Shown: positions 1 to 12,911 of the stretch, in pieces
How positions within the stretch are numbered: position 1 is the first letter of the stretch
Layout: every line of letters starts with the position of its first letter
Origin: Cyanoderma ruficeps
Taxonomy: Eukaryota; Chordata; Aves; Passeriformes; Timaliidae
Assembly (NCBI GenBank): GCA_008694505.1
Contig: VZDJ01007749.1
Location: 6,845,457 to 6,909,456, forward strand
DNA length: 64,000 nt
Reading direction: 5' to 3'
Notes under the pieces: generated by a model
What the model was told of the DNA's origin: nothing
Seen by the model: only the letters and a program-made list of their open reading frames with translations
The model's database searches: none
Program-made: the position numbers and the translations under genes

Positions 1-3000
1 TGCTGAAAAAGGTCTGGATAGGGAGCCTGCTTCTCATCAAGGATGGGTCCTGAGAGCCTCTAAAGGACCCCAACTTCCTCTCTAATCTTTTGAAAAAAGA
101 TTATGTGAAGAGGAGAGGCTGACTGTGTATGCATGTTCAGGAAGGTGAGAGAAGTGGAGGAACATTTCTGAGAAAAGAGTTAAGTAGCTCTCAGTCTAAT
201 GCAACCTCCCACTAGCTGGCTTTTTAGTTGGGAAGATCCCTGCACACCGTGAAAGACACACAATTTCCAATCTAATTTTCACAACCTTTCCAGGATATTG
301 CAGACAACTTTCTTTCTCTTTTTAATTGTCAGAGTGTTTAAGGAAATCTGTACAAAGACACTTTTCCTCAGATGTTGGAAAGTTAAAATTGTGGAGAAAA
401 AAGATTAAACCCAAGAAAATCCTGAATACTGGAGTTGTTCCAACAACTATTACTATGGAGTTTTTAATCTTCTGTGTATTACCTGGTTTGCATCACCAGC
501 AGAAAATTTTCATTATCTTTATGCTCAGATTTCAGAAGAGAGAAGTAAACTAAGAAATGCATCACCCAAGTTTTACCCTTCAGAGGATCAGAGGTACTGT
601 CTGTCAGAGACAACAAGTGGGTCCAAATTAGCATTTGATAGGAACTTTTAAGTAAAGGAACAATGACATGAAGAAATTTGATGTCATCTTTTATTGCTAG
701 GTCAGAAAGATTCATCTTAAAAGTATAATTTGCTTTGGATATTCCCTGGAAGGTAGAAGGCCAGTGTTTCATAATGGACAGAGCATTGCTGGGTAGCCTA
801 CAAGAGGTAGAAGCCCTTATTTATAACACTGTCCTGTTTGTGATGTTTTGCAAGCATCTCCTTCCCATAGCTTCCTCCAGTTTCCCTGTCCCAAAATGGG
901 GGAAAGCATCTTCTAATCTGATTTTAAAAGTACTTTGAAACTTAATATGGGATAAGGGTTTTGCTCATAGCCTTTTTTGATTTAGAAAAACACCCCATAA
1001 GGCAGAAAGCCACCTCATCCCTGAAACCCTTGTAGCTTTTGCCCTCATTTTTTTGAGAATGCCAATGACTGAGATGAACTGTGACAGTGCTTTTTGAAGT
1101 GAGAAGCCTGGTGCCTGTCATATCAGCTGAGAATCCCAAACACACTTAATAGGCTTTGGACTCCTGAGTAGCCTAATGAAGCCAAGCACAATGTTGCTGT
1201 TATGGCAAGGCCAAGATTCTTGTGCAGTTTTTTTTTTTCTTTAAACAGGACTGGAAAAAACTGCACGAAGAGCCTTTTCTTCTTTTGTCTCCTTTTTCAT
1301 TTCCAGACCAACCCAGAGTCAGACCTTCATGAAAGTCCAGACACTTTTAAAAAAGTCATTGTTTGATTATGTGCATGTTTTTGTATGTGGGGGGTTACAG
1401 CACATACAATTAGTGTGACTCAGGGTCAGAAGTCTGGGTTAACTATGACTGGACTTCTAATTTCCTCCATACTAAGTCACCCATCCTTTCTCTGAGTCAT
1501 CCTCCAGCAGACAGTTTAAAGTTTAAAATTAGAAAGTAGAAGCATATACCGAGAGAGATGACTGGGGAGAATGCTGCAGGCACAGCTTGTTTAAGTTTCC
1601 AGAGCTGATGTAGCAGCAGCAACTATGCCAAGGGGGCCCTGTTCTACTGTCTGCAACAGATGCCCCTTAAATCAAGATAGTCATAAATACTTCAGGCTGT
1701 AGAACATCTGCAAGCATATATGGGATGAATGCACCATGAGCTGGTAAACAGGCCTGTTGTTGCTGACAAACAAACCCTTTATGTTCACTTACTGCACATC
1801 TTTTATGGAATGTCTTCTGCAGTGGCAACAGCAGTGGCATTTGTTTTTCACTCAGGCCCTTTCATAGAGTACAGCTCCCTTGCTAGAGGTCTTTGGCACT
1901 CTCCAGCAGGCAAAGGTTGCAAATGAGACTCTCACCAGATGTACTTGAAAGGAAAGCTGAAAGTCTGAAGCATAGAGAAGTGATAGACTAAGTCGTTCAC
2001 TATCCTGGCTCTCTAAGACCTTACAATAACGCACTGAATCCCTTTCACAGACTGGTCTGGGAAGATGTTTATCAAAAATGAGAAAACTTATCAGACTAGT
2101 GAGCTACCTACTCCTTTGGGGTATTTAAAATCTATTAGGTTAAAATGCTGGCATTCAAAAGGCAGGGTTGAATAAAGCTGAGATCACCATATACATGAAT
2201 AAAAAGAGAATGTGATCTATCATCAATGCATTTGGAAGGAGTTGAGAGAGTCTGTTCTCCCTTGTGTAATTCCCTTTGCACTCCAGTCTGAAGCTCATGG
2301 TGTCCACACCCTGAACTCTCATAATGGCCACCAGATTTATAAGTTTTTAAAAATACTCTTTATGTTATTGCAGCGTATGAGAGAATAAGTAATAGAAAAA
2401 AAACCCACTTGAAATGCTTGTAAGTATTTAAGCCCTTAGCATTTGAAATTGAAGATGTAGTCTCTTTACATCTCAATTTCCATCTCGATCAAAAGGGGAA
2501 ACACTGATGCCATTTCACAGAGTTTGTAACAGTTGCAACCCCCAAAGATGCTCCTATGTTGTGGTAAAGGGCACTGGAGAAGATCCTCAAATGTCCCACA
2601 GAAGACAGGTGGTGTTGTGTGTGTCTTCACTTAATGGTGAGAGGATTACTTCAAGGGCAAGAGGCCGACAGAAAGTGTTCTCTGTGTCATACACATCACC
2701 GTAGAACTTTCAGATATTAGGCCAAAGTAGCCAACATTTCTCTGTAGGTGAAAAGGAGAAGGGGTAAAGCTTCCTGGCAAGGCCAGGTAACAAAGAGTCG
2801 CAGTTTCCACTTAAAGATATCTTTCCCTCAGCCACTTATCTGTATAATTAATGCGTCTGAGAAAAGCTTGTATTTTCCTGAGGAAGAGTGTATAAAATCT
2901 AAGAAGGGACTCCCCCCAAGTCACCACTGCATATAAATGTGTTCTGTAAGGCTCAGCCCTGTGGTTTGCTCCTGGAAAGGATCCCAAATTGAGGATGGGT

Positions 3001-5872
3001 TTCTGAAATCTTACTTGGCCTGCTTAAAATCTCAGTATCTGAAAAACTCTTTCAGATAACTAGTGTTAGGCCAGGAAAGGAGATAAATCCTAGATCAGGC
3101 TCAACCAGATCAAACTGATGAATTGATGATTTTACAGAGTTGAACTTTAATGGCCTAGTTTTTATTGTTTGAGTTGTTTTCCTATTTGGAATTGCCATCT
3201 AAATGCACTTTTTCCTTTCAGATTTCCCACTGCATCATCAGCATTTAAACAAACAATTGCTGTTTTCTAACAGTGCCAATCATCAGCCAACCTGCACGAT
3301 TCCTTGGGAAAAAGTGTGTTATTAGGAATGGACCCACCATATTTACTTTGAAAACTTGTGTATAGTTGTATTGTAAATCTTCTGAAAGCGTTTGCCAATG
3401 TGAATTGCTTGTGAAAGAAGCAGTGCAAGAGAATGGAATATGGGGGAAAGGAGATTATATAATTTTCACACTTACTAACAGTGGCCAGTTTATTTCTCAA
3501 AAGGAGGACTGATATTCTGTTCTCACTCAATCTCACTTACAGTTGTTCTTGGGTCAAATAGCTCATATAACACTATACAATAACAAACCCAAAAATACTT
3601 TTATGCTTTAATTTTTTTTCTTATTTTTTTGGTTATATTTGTGTGACAAATAAGATGAAAAACTGGAGCCAAGGAAGAAATTTCATTAAAGTAATTGTGG
3701 TTTGGAAATACATTAGGTGCTCTCCAGAATATCTTTCTGTCTCTTTCTGATAACGATCAACTATTTGTGTTTCATTGAGCAGAAAAAGCTATTTAGACGA
3801 AAGGAAAGAAAAATATGAGAAAGAAATGAAAATATGCTTCTAAAACCCACAGCTTCTAAGGCACCTCAATGACAATCTTGGTATTAAAGCCTGACTGAGC
3901 AGCCTTTCAAGTATGGGTAATTTTTTACTTATGGAAGTGTTTTTATAAAGTGCCTTATACTTGAGGTTCTTGAAACAATATTTGCTGACTTTGCTGAAAT
4001 GTTACAGGTTAACTTTCATTACCACAATTTTTTATATGCAGCAGAGTAATAAATATAAGTTAAACTTTAAAGCCTTGTGATGAAGCAGGAAATTAGCCAG
4101 TGACAACTTCCCTAACTTGTCCATTGGAGACAGTTGGGATAGAGGCAAGGAGCAATTTCACAGAGAAAAACAATTTGTATAGAGAAAGAATGTTTGAATT
4201 AATTAACCTCTTACCCTCCTAAAACACTGAGATATTTCCTGAAGGTCCAGGTGAAGCAGCTTGACTATTATTTCTGGGGTGATGCTCAGGGAGACTCTCA
4301 GCCTTGCAAGACTCCAGAAGGGCGTCTGATGTAGATGAAAGAGGCCTCTATGTGCATTGTGGGAAAAGAACAGCAGCCTTTTATTGACACTCAGGAGCAT
4401 CCAGCCTCTTCTTTACTCCATCTGCAGCTGTATTTGAGGATCATGGAAACAATGCCTCTTGTATCTTGCTGTGTAAGAGTTGCAACACATTCAGGGTGTT
4501 ACAATCAGCTTTTCACCTCTTGTTACAAGTTTTCACTAGCTCTTTGTGAAGCAACGTTTTGTCAAGCTGTTGGGTGTTTTAAGAAGCTCAGGCCTTAGGA
4601 GAAGCTCACATGAGATAGCTCCATCTGTTGCTGCTTTTACTTATCCAAACAGTGCAGGTTTTTTTGCTTGAATGTTGCTGGAATGGCATCACAGAGCCTG
4701 TTTTGGGTGAAAAGGATTAGTGTAGAGGCAGAATTTTCATCATGTATTTTGACACTGATGTTAAACATGAATAATGTATGATCCAGAATACTATTTAAAT
4801 AAACTCAGGTAATGTTTTTATTTTCCTCACGTGATTTTATTTAGTGACAGAGGAACTACAAGCTGGTTTATGCTACAGGTGTAGCTGGTTCTGTTTCTTT
4901 CGGTTAGCCTTCATTTCACTGGGGAAGAACTTGTGAGGTAAAGTGAGAAAAAATTGTAGTGAAAACATTTAAGATTTCTAGTTATTTTTAATGCCAGCTG
5001 TCTGATAAAAATGTTTCTATTTTTCACATTATCTGCTAATTTGAATTCTACAATATGTTATGCAATTTCCCTCATGAAATAACATTCTATGAGCAGTCAG
5101 GAGAAGGCACAAAAGCCTTTGTCTTGCACAAGTCCATGGGAAACTTTTCTAATCCTTTCATGTAGTGTTGGTGTAGAAAGTGGAAGATGTAAAATTTAAT
5201 TGGTTTCTTCTATTTTTTGCTAACCATATCAAATTAAGATGGGCTTGGAAATTCTTTATCTTAGCTTTTGTGCAGTATAAAAAATGTGTTTTATGAAAAT
5301 GAAAGTTTTAGGGCCATCTAAAATACAAGGAGAGTGACAGCCATTGGGCAAAGGAAGGTAATTTTTACAGACTGTTCTGCAGTCAGTATTGCCAATATGA
5401 GCTATTGTCAGTGATATTTCAAATGAATTTCAAATTTCAAACTCAATCCAAATAATATAGGAAATAATATCCAAATAATATAGGAATCTGAGACTGCTAC
5501 ACTGGAGAGAGAGAAACTCAAGGTAAGAATGTGAGGAAGATTTCTTGTAGTAGTTTCTTTCATAATTTTCCGAACTCTTAGAAATATACGGTTAATGAAA
5601 ATATACATAAATACATAAATTATTTACATATGTGTGTGTATACACTCAATCAACAAATATTAATTTCAAACTGAAGAGACAGACATATGAGTTTCTTTTG
5701 AAAAGGGATGAAAAAAGGAAAACCTCTTCTGTAAGGGATTTTACGCTGCTCTTTCCAGCAGTACATCTAGGGACATTCTGAAGATAATTTTTATGTATGA
5801 TCTTTTGAAAAATGAAGGAATAATCTGTGTCATTTATCTGTGCAACACAACAAGAAGAGACAACTTTGTGTA
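1..5872. other. Non-coding AT-rich DNA, no gene recognised
   Basis: I see no coding exon, RNA gene or recognisable interspersed repeat here. Open frames are short (under 110 codons), lack domains and have no supporting splice-site arrangement. CpG is nearly absent, as expected for methylated bulk vertebrate DNA. The only structure I could pick out is the 23-bp direct repeat near 5.45 kb, listed separately. Old repeats too decayed to read by eye may be present. Confidence 0.6.
5447..5486. repeat. Short tandem duplication, 23-bp period
   Basis: A 17-base block (TCCAAATAATATAGGAA) occurs at 5447-5463 and again at 5470-5486. The offset is 23 bases and six bases separate the copies. This looks like a slippage-type tandem duplication in AT-rich DNA. 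No function is implied. Confidence 0.85.
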
Positions 5873-6467
5873 ATTCAGCGCCAAAAAATGATTGGAGGAT
5901 GTGGTCAGCCCAGTTTTATGGCTTTTAGGCCGTAGCGCTCCTTTCAGTTCACGCTGTTCCAACAACTCAACACAAGGGCTGTCCATGCCCTGGATGGCTT
6001 TATTCAATTAAAGCTGCTTCCCAAGGTCTCGGGTCCCTGTGGTGGAATCACGCAGTGCAGACATGTGCATCCGCTGAACTCGAGCTGTGCTCGCTGCCAG
6101 CTCAGCAGCTTAAGGTCACTTGAGTACTTTCTAAGAGGAAGAAATCACTCCAAAGAATTATCTGCTGTCCTGGCTCCTCCAGCCAGGAAAACTGCTAACT
6201 TTCTCAACCCCCACGCTTCTGCCAGCGCTTTTGGACACATTGCTCTATCTCATGTTTACAAGTTCCTTCCTACCGGGTGCAAGTTGCAATTTATATCCGC
6301 TTTTCGCCAGCAGATCCTAAGGTGGCCGAGCTGGTGGTCTGAGTGTCTCAGCTCCTCCAGGGGAGCACCTGGGGAGCAATAAAGCTGTGAAGTGCTAAGT
6401 GCTTCTCACAAAACAAGGCAGCAAACAAAAACACCCTTCTTCCCCCTGAACGTTTGGTGCCCTGAAT
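5873..6467. repeat. CpG-rich block with inverted ends, possible old mobile element
   Basis: About 595 bp with roughly 16 CpG dinucleotides, while the flanks have almost none. The left end reads ATTCAGCGCCAAA (5873-5885). The right end reads TTTGGTGCCCTGAAT (6453-6467), which is its reverse complement apart from a two-base length difference and one mismatch. An AATAAA lies near 6380 on the plus strand and a TTTATT near 5998, which is the same signal on the other strand. Outward-facing TTTGGYGC motifs resemble retroviral primer-binding sites, but they occur at both ends, which a simple LTR would not show. No clear target-site duplication flanks the block. It could be an LTR-derived fragment, a non-autonomous element with terminal inverted repeats, or a small unmethylated CpG cluster with a chance inverted match. 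The element class is unassigned. Confidence 0.3.
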
Positions 6468-9400
6468 AAGAGTACTTCTGATTTCCTATGGAACACCAAA
6501 GGACATGAGCTAAGATAAAGATTGGACCAGCTTAAACAAAAGAGCTGGAGGAGGATCTGTTGGCAAAATTGATACAGTTACCTTCTTTTAGAGAAGAAGT
6601 AATCACACTTTGCTCTAATTTGATTAAATCTTGGCCTAAAACAACGTCAACCTTAAATTAAATCATCCATTCAAGAATTTAACATAATTTGAAAGCACAC
6701 CATAACTTGAAACTTCACACCATTTGAAGGTTTTTATTCTCCTCAGTGGTCCTATCTAGACAGCAATAAAAAGGTACACTGTAGTACTGAGTTGTTCCTA
6801 AATAACAAATTTTGCCACATGAAAATTCAGAGTAGAGCTAGTTAAGAACAATTTCATGGCCTTAGGACTTACTAAAACAATGAAAACCAGAACGACCTCT
6901 TGCCTGGGTGACCAACTGCAAGCTGCTCAAGCTCTGTGTCTTACAGACTTGGTGATAGAAAAGAGAATTTTCCCTGGCTCATCAAAAAACATTTTTGACT
7001 AGGGTCAAATTTTAACTCTTTTCCACTTCCTGCTGAAATGCTGAGCTGTTCAAAATTAAAATGTTGCCAAAAAAAAAAATAAAAGAGGAAATTTATACTC
7101 TTGCTTTTCTGTCAGCATTCTCAGAAATGGCTTAACTGTTTGTGGTCAAACTTAGCATAAACTGTTGTCTTAAGCAAAGGCCAGGTGGAGGAAATTGAAT
7201 CTTGAAAAGATGAGAAAACTGAATGACAGTAAAAAACACAAACACCCAATGCTTTGAAATGCAGATGCTCAGATAGTGTGATTTCTTACTCTAGACAGAC
7301 TGCCCAAATACATATTTTTATCTACTGCCCCAGATAACAACCCTAGTGTTGTCTTCTCTGCCCAGGGACGGAGAGAGCTGTGGCTGTGCAGAGTGCTGAG
7401 GAGGCTGGCAGACCTAAGTCTGGGGGAAACAAAGATTAGTAGTCAGAGTTCAGCATCACCCAGTAATGGCTCACCCAAAAACCAGCTGTGAGCAAGGGTT
7501 TGGCTGTGGATTCATGCCCAAATTGCTGCAAGCACAGGAGCGATCTCTGAGTTCTGGTCAGCTAAAAGACGCTGTTTTGCCTCTGTCCTGTGGCAGGATG
7601 AGTCTATTTTTCCAGCCTGTGATGTTTTAGCCTTTCTTTTTAAGGTGAAAAACCTCAGAAAGTGTATGTTTTCTTTAACGTCTTTCAGTGTCTTCAGTCT
7701 GAGAGGATGCAGTTATTATTTATACACACCAGACCTTTGTTCTTGTTTAGGCTGCTGTAGCTTGTCTGAAATTGCTCACTGGGTTCACATCCCTAAAACT
7801 GGAGTAAACTTTGTGGCGTGATCCATGCTACAGCCAATCCCAGCTGGAATTCACTCTGGGGGAGTTTCTGAAAACTTGAGGCTTCCTGAGGGAAAGAGGT
7901 TGTGATAGGGAAGATGCTGTAATTCTGATTGTCCCTGTTGTGACCCAGACTCCAAGATGGCCACCTCAAGGTATTGAAGTCTACTGCTCCTCTGAGATCC
8001 ACAGGGAAGAGACTCAAAGAAATTAGTGATATTTATCTTACACAATTTGAACTCACTTGAGTAAAACTCAAAGTAAAGCTACGCAACTTTGTTGCACCAC
8101 GTGTTGAGCCCTCTAAGAATTCTTATCTTAGAAATAAAGTTCTAGCTTTTAAAATGGTAGTGATGATTAAACTGTGGTGTTCTGTGTGAAATGGAGAAAT
8201 AATTTCTCCATAACTATATTTTCTGGGTCCGCATCAATGAATGGGTCTGTTTCTGCTACAGTTCTGCAGAGAATGTAGGAGCACTGTCACTTCCAAAATT
8301 TTTAAGATGTTTTACAAAATGTGTGAATGTCTAGATAAAAATCTGTGTTGACACAGTGACTGTTCCTGAGGCAGTCAGACTGAAGTTTAAATGCAAGATT
8401 TTTTCAAGTATCACTCATGGGACTCACTACCAAACTGAGCAAAATTCCCTGCCTTGCTTTATACAGGATGCAGACTGAATGACCTAACAGGACTGATGTG
8501 CTTTAAAATTGAATTAGTCATATTGCTTGTGTGAGTAAAATAAGCAGCAGCAGACACACCCATGGGTATCTGCATAATTTACTTTAAATCACTTTAGACA
8601 GACAAAGAACATGAGGTTCAGGACCTTTTCAGTTTGGGGGATAATTTTTATTTGGATTGTCAGTAGGAAGAAGGACATCCCACTATCATCACTGCAGAGC
8701 ACCTAGGTGAGCTGTCTAGAAATACAGTATTCTTCATCATCTTCAGAGTTTACTTAAAGCCAATTGTATTTAAAGCTACTAGAATAATACTATTTTAATG
8801 TTTACAATGGGTTTGGTGGTAGCGTACAACTTTCTCATTGAGAGTGTGATAAATGACGGAAATGTCTCTTTTTCACTTTCTGTTGATATTTTTGAGTGAA
8901 TATTGTAAGAATGGAAAACCTCACATGTGACATTAAATTTTGGCATAATTTTAAGGGATGAGCTGCTGTTATATTCAGAAATAATATCATGTAAAATATA
9001 ATCCTGCCAAGTCTTTAGCGTCACCAAATATTAAATGTTGATGTCCCTTGAAATTATAGATTTGAGGCAATGGTAGAGCACAGAAATCTTGGATATATAT
9101 ATTTTTTCAAATGCAAAGATAGAGTATATATTTTAACCAATATCTAATTACATCCTCTATGTTGGGATGTCAGCACTGGGATAAAACCTCTTCCAAAAAG
9201 GGTAAATCTATGGACAACAAGGACACCAGAAACAAAAGCAATGGCAAACTAAATGAGAAGAAAAACATAAATGTCAGAAAGTAACTCTTCTTCCTAGTGC
9301 TTTACACACAGTCTTTCATTCTGCTAAAAATGAGATATGTGAAGAATCATCTTGTGCTCTAAATGTAAGATTTTTATATGTTTCCTTGCATAACATCAAG

Positions 9401-9929
9401 AGTTGCTGGTAATGACTCCTGAAGTTATTCAGGCCTTCCTAAAAGACCAACTCTTCTTTGACTTCATGACCTCCCTTACAAGCAAATTCCACAAGATGTT
9501 TTCAGTATATGCCCATGAAGTAGTTGTGTCAGAATTTATTGTCTTGTAATTCGGTAATAAACTATTCTGCTAGAGAGCAAAAAATCCAAAATAGAGATGA
9601 GGAAGGTGGACCAGTTTTTTCTTTCTTTCATTCTACACATGTTGTCTAAAGCCAAGAGGCAGGTCTTTTTTATGTGGATATGATCTCATGGATAACAAAG
9701 TGTTTAAAATTCAGCTTTGTTTGCTACCTTAAAATTTTTCCTGCTCTGAATATGAATTTTATTCCAAAACATGAACCAACAGTCTTCCACACAATCTATT
9801 TTTGTGTTTTCATCTTTCTTTTCTACCTTTGTGAGAGGACTGTGATTTTTCAGAGCCTTTCAGGGAGCAGCAGCCCATACAGGGTTATAAGCAATAGGTT
9901 TGTAGCATATAAATTGCCTGGCTCCAAGC
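6468..9929. other. Non-coding DNA, no gene recognised
   Basis: No exon, RNA gene or identifiable repeat stands out. There is an A-run near 7069-7079 and a CACGTG E-box near 8099, neither in a convincing promoter or enhancer context. Overlapping minus-strand open frames at 7.8-8.05 kb have no recognisable domain. Confidence 0.55.
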
Positions 9930-10185
9930 TCGAGTATGAGTTAGAGGTGAGGGCACTCACTTGAAAGGCAGGAGGCAAGGCTCTTCCAGCTCTTCCACTG
10001 ACTTGTCTAACTGCTGCCAAGTCCTTCCCTCCCTGGGTCTTTGTTTCTCCTCTCTCTGTTTTGTGTTTTTGGTTAGATTTCAAATTATTTTCAGATGGGG
10101 GATTATCTCTCACTGTGTTTGTGGAACGTCTAGCACAACAGAACTTCAATGCTGACTGCAAGTCTCCAGGCACACCTCAACATAA
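9930..10185 (+). mobile_element. Ancient MIR/CORE-SINE-like tRNA-derived SINE
   Basis: The stretch follows the order of amniote MIR-type SINEs. A decayed tRNA-like head (GAGTTAGAGG..GGGCACTCAC, 9938-9960) is followed by an AGGCAGGAGGC block. Next comes the core, read as 'cactgacttg...gtccttccctccctg' and then 'tttgtttctcc'. This corresponds to the family's 'cactgac..gtgaccttgggcaagtcacttccctctctg..tcagtttcc'. The tail holds TGTGTTTGTGGAACGTCTAGCACAACAG, matching the 'tgtttgtacagcgcctagcacaa' tail of old sauropsid and mammalian repeats. A box and B box are too degraded for transcription. Assignment rests on remembered family consensus; a RepeatMasker or Dfam search would fix the family name. 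Confidence 0.6.
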
Positions 10186-12649
10186 ATATGGGGGAGTGAG
10201 AGAGTTTCATTCTTTCCAGGGTACTCCTTTTGCTGTAGGCAGAGCAAACAGAATGCAAATCACAGCCTTTGGTTGCTAATGACCCATCTCTTCCTCAGTG
10301 CTTTCACCCAGTTACTACCATGACACTACCATGACAGGATTTTTCTGTGAACTGCTTTTATGATTCTGTCAGTTTTCCAGATCCTACTGCAAAGATTTGA
10401 GTAAGGTGGTCAGGTATTTAAGGCAAAGGTCTGGTATGAGTAGATGTGCAGTGTAGGGCATGTTGAGCCAGTGCCATGCAGTGTGGTGTTGAGATCTGTA
10501 TGACGAAGTCCTGAGCCATGAGGGGATGATGAAGTAATAACCTCTGCAGCCTGTAATTCAGCACTAACTCTGCCGTCTTTACTGGTTGTGGTGTACACAC
10601 ACCTTTACTGTTCCTGGAATAATGTTTCTGCTCCAGGGATGTTAAAATCCCTGTACTTCCATGGTGGAGAACCTGTACCATTTACTTTGTTTTGGCCAGA
10701 TCTGATTTATGCTGGGTGGCAGCTTTTCAAACTCTGCAGTGTCTACTTAGTTTTTGCAGAGTCTGTGAGATTTTGTTCTCTGTTCACAGCTAAACCAATA
10801 GAAAATCTCTGGGTTTTTTTGTTAATTGTTAGTTATGCTGATACAAATGAAATTTTGGTTGGCTATTTTATTTTTCTCAACTTGGGAGAGACTTGGGTTC
10901 TCCTGCTGTATTAGAAATTAGATTTTGTGAGTAAAGCATGGGGAGTATATACTAATTTAGACATATAAATGTTATTAGGTTATACTAGAAACCTCCCCTT
11001 CATACATAAGAATGAGGTTTTTCTGGTCTACTCTGCAGGGTGCAGTGTTGCTTGGAGTAGCCGAAACAGTTGATATTGCTGTCACATGGTCCCTTCTTCA
11101 TTGCCATCATTGTGTGTCCCAAAGTTCACTGCCTTCTGCCTTGTTAGTACTGTGGGGCTGACTTTGAGATAATTTTTTTGTGGCCTTTCACTGGACACAA
11201 AAAGTTTGGGGTGTTTACCTTTTTTAGATGAATTATATTTACTATAAACCTCTTCTGTTTCTCAGAAGCAATATCCTTCTCCAGAGTCCAACCAAATAAA
11301 CAGACTTTGTCAAAAGGACAAAATCCTGGAGGGTTCTGGAGGAAGCAGATCCTGTGATACAAGTCAGTAACAAACCCCAGGGAACAGTCATCCTTTGCCT
11401 TTCTTTAGTTTATTTATCCTTTATTTAGTTACCAGAGTTTAACAAGGGAGTGATTTTGGCTGGAATATGAAAGCAGCTGAGCTCCACTGTACTAATTGTT
11501 CTGCCTTTGAGGTCGGTGGAAGATTTGGTCCACCCTAAATAGCAGTCTTCCCCAATTTGTACTGCCCTGCTTACTCCACGGGAACAAACTGGAGAGTTGT
11601 GCTCTGTTTATCCTGAGCTCTTTGAAATGTGAATCACTCCAGGACAGCCTCTCCCAGGCTAGACTAGGAAAGCTTATTATCACTGATTTACAAGCCTTTA
11701 GAGATCAAAATGGGCCAAACCAACATTTCCTCCCTTCTTCTTTAAAACCACAACAGAGCATCTGTCTAGTTTTGAAAGTAAAAATTCTTTCCATAGTGAT
11801 TTTATTCTTTTTCACTTCTACTGACAAATAGTTTACTAATTTCTCCTAGCTCCATTGTTTCAAAACAATTGGGAGTTAATTTGGGATTTTAGTTAGGGCA
11901 GTTTTTTTTTTTTAACATTAATTTCACTCCATCTTTAGAATACGCTCTTTTATCAAGTTAGGTGTTCATCCATGCAAAGTAATCTGCTGTTTCATAGCTT
12001 AGTTATTAATAGAAAGTTTGGGAATGTGCACATAAGCAACGGTGCTGGGCTGATAGAATTGCTGGGTTGTAGTACTTGTAGAATAGATTCCATCTCTGAA
12101 TTGCTAATGGAAATGTGCTTTTCTGCAGCACTGGCATCTCACACAAGGGTTTTTAGGGACATACAATGTGACAAATGCCTGCACTGGCCAATGGCACAGC
12201 AGGTGTGGGACCTGGTGTTTGCTACTTGATTGTCCTGGTTCAGAACCCTACACCTCTGAACCCTGGATGCATCAACAGCTCTTGCTCTTTGTGGAAGTCC
12301 TTGGCCTAAAAATCCTGCACTCAAAACATAAGCACTACTGATGACACAATACCCATGTAAGAAGGGTTAGTCAGCCAAATACTGACTCGCTAAACTCTAG
12401 GAGTCGCAGTAAAAATATTCTGTAGAATCACAGAAATCAAGAAGACAAAATGAGGGAGCTCTTTTTTAGGATTAGGGAAGGAATCCTCTGTTTTGGTGGC
12501 AACTCACATACAAATTTTTGTCTGCTGTTTCTTTAGCTTATTGGAATTGTCAAAAAACTGCCAGATGAGGTATTACACTTTCTTAGACAGCAGTGGCACT
12601 CCTTCACTATGTGAAGGAATCAAGTTGGGATTCATGTTACCATTGTATC
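10186..12649. other. Non-coding DNA, no gene recognised
   Basis: No recognisable exon, RNA gene or repeat. The longest open frame (108 codons, 10588-10914, plus) has no domain, no matching splice signals and no homology I recognise. Confidence 0.55.
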
Positions 12650-12911
12650 ACCAGTGACAGGACTTGAGGGAATAGCCCTTCTATCAGGGAATGTTTAGCT
12701 GATATTAGAAAAGGGTTCTTCACCCAGAGGGGGGGTTGGACACTGGATCAGACTCCCCAGGGAAGTGGTCTGATAGAGGTCAAGAACTGTTTGGCAACCC
12801 TCTTCAGGCGCACGGTGTGATAATTGCAGATGGTGCTGTGCAGGGGCAGGAGTTGGACTCAACGATCCCTGAGGGTCCTTTCCAACACAGCATATTCTGT
12901 GGTCCTGTGGT
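12650..12911 (+). mobile_element. CR1 LINE, 5'-truncated 3' end
   Basis: This is the 3' terminal segment of a CR1 non-LTR retrotransposon in plus orientation. It starts in 'acaggacttgagggaatagcc' and runs through 'ttcttcacccagaggg' and 'ccccagggaagtggtc'. It ends in 'ggagttggactc..gatccctgagggtcctttccaac' and a decayed 'catattctgtggtcctgtgg' tail, which replaces the usual TTCTATGATTCTATG repeat. The 5' truncation is normal for target-primed reverse transcription. It has no coding capacity; the 88-codon frame across it (12736-13002) is incidental. Several point differences and small indels from the remembered consensus suggest an old copy. Confidence 0.85.

Noticed and set aside
6323..6334. 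TGGCCGAGCTGG, a good match to a Pol III A box (tRNA Ser/Leu-like start)
   Set aside because: No B box (GGTTCRANNCC) or cloverleaf follows at a suitable distance, so it is not a tRNA gene or clear tRNA-derived SINE.
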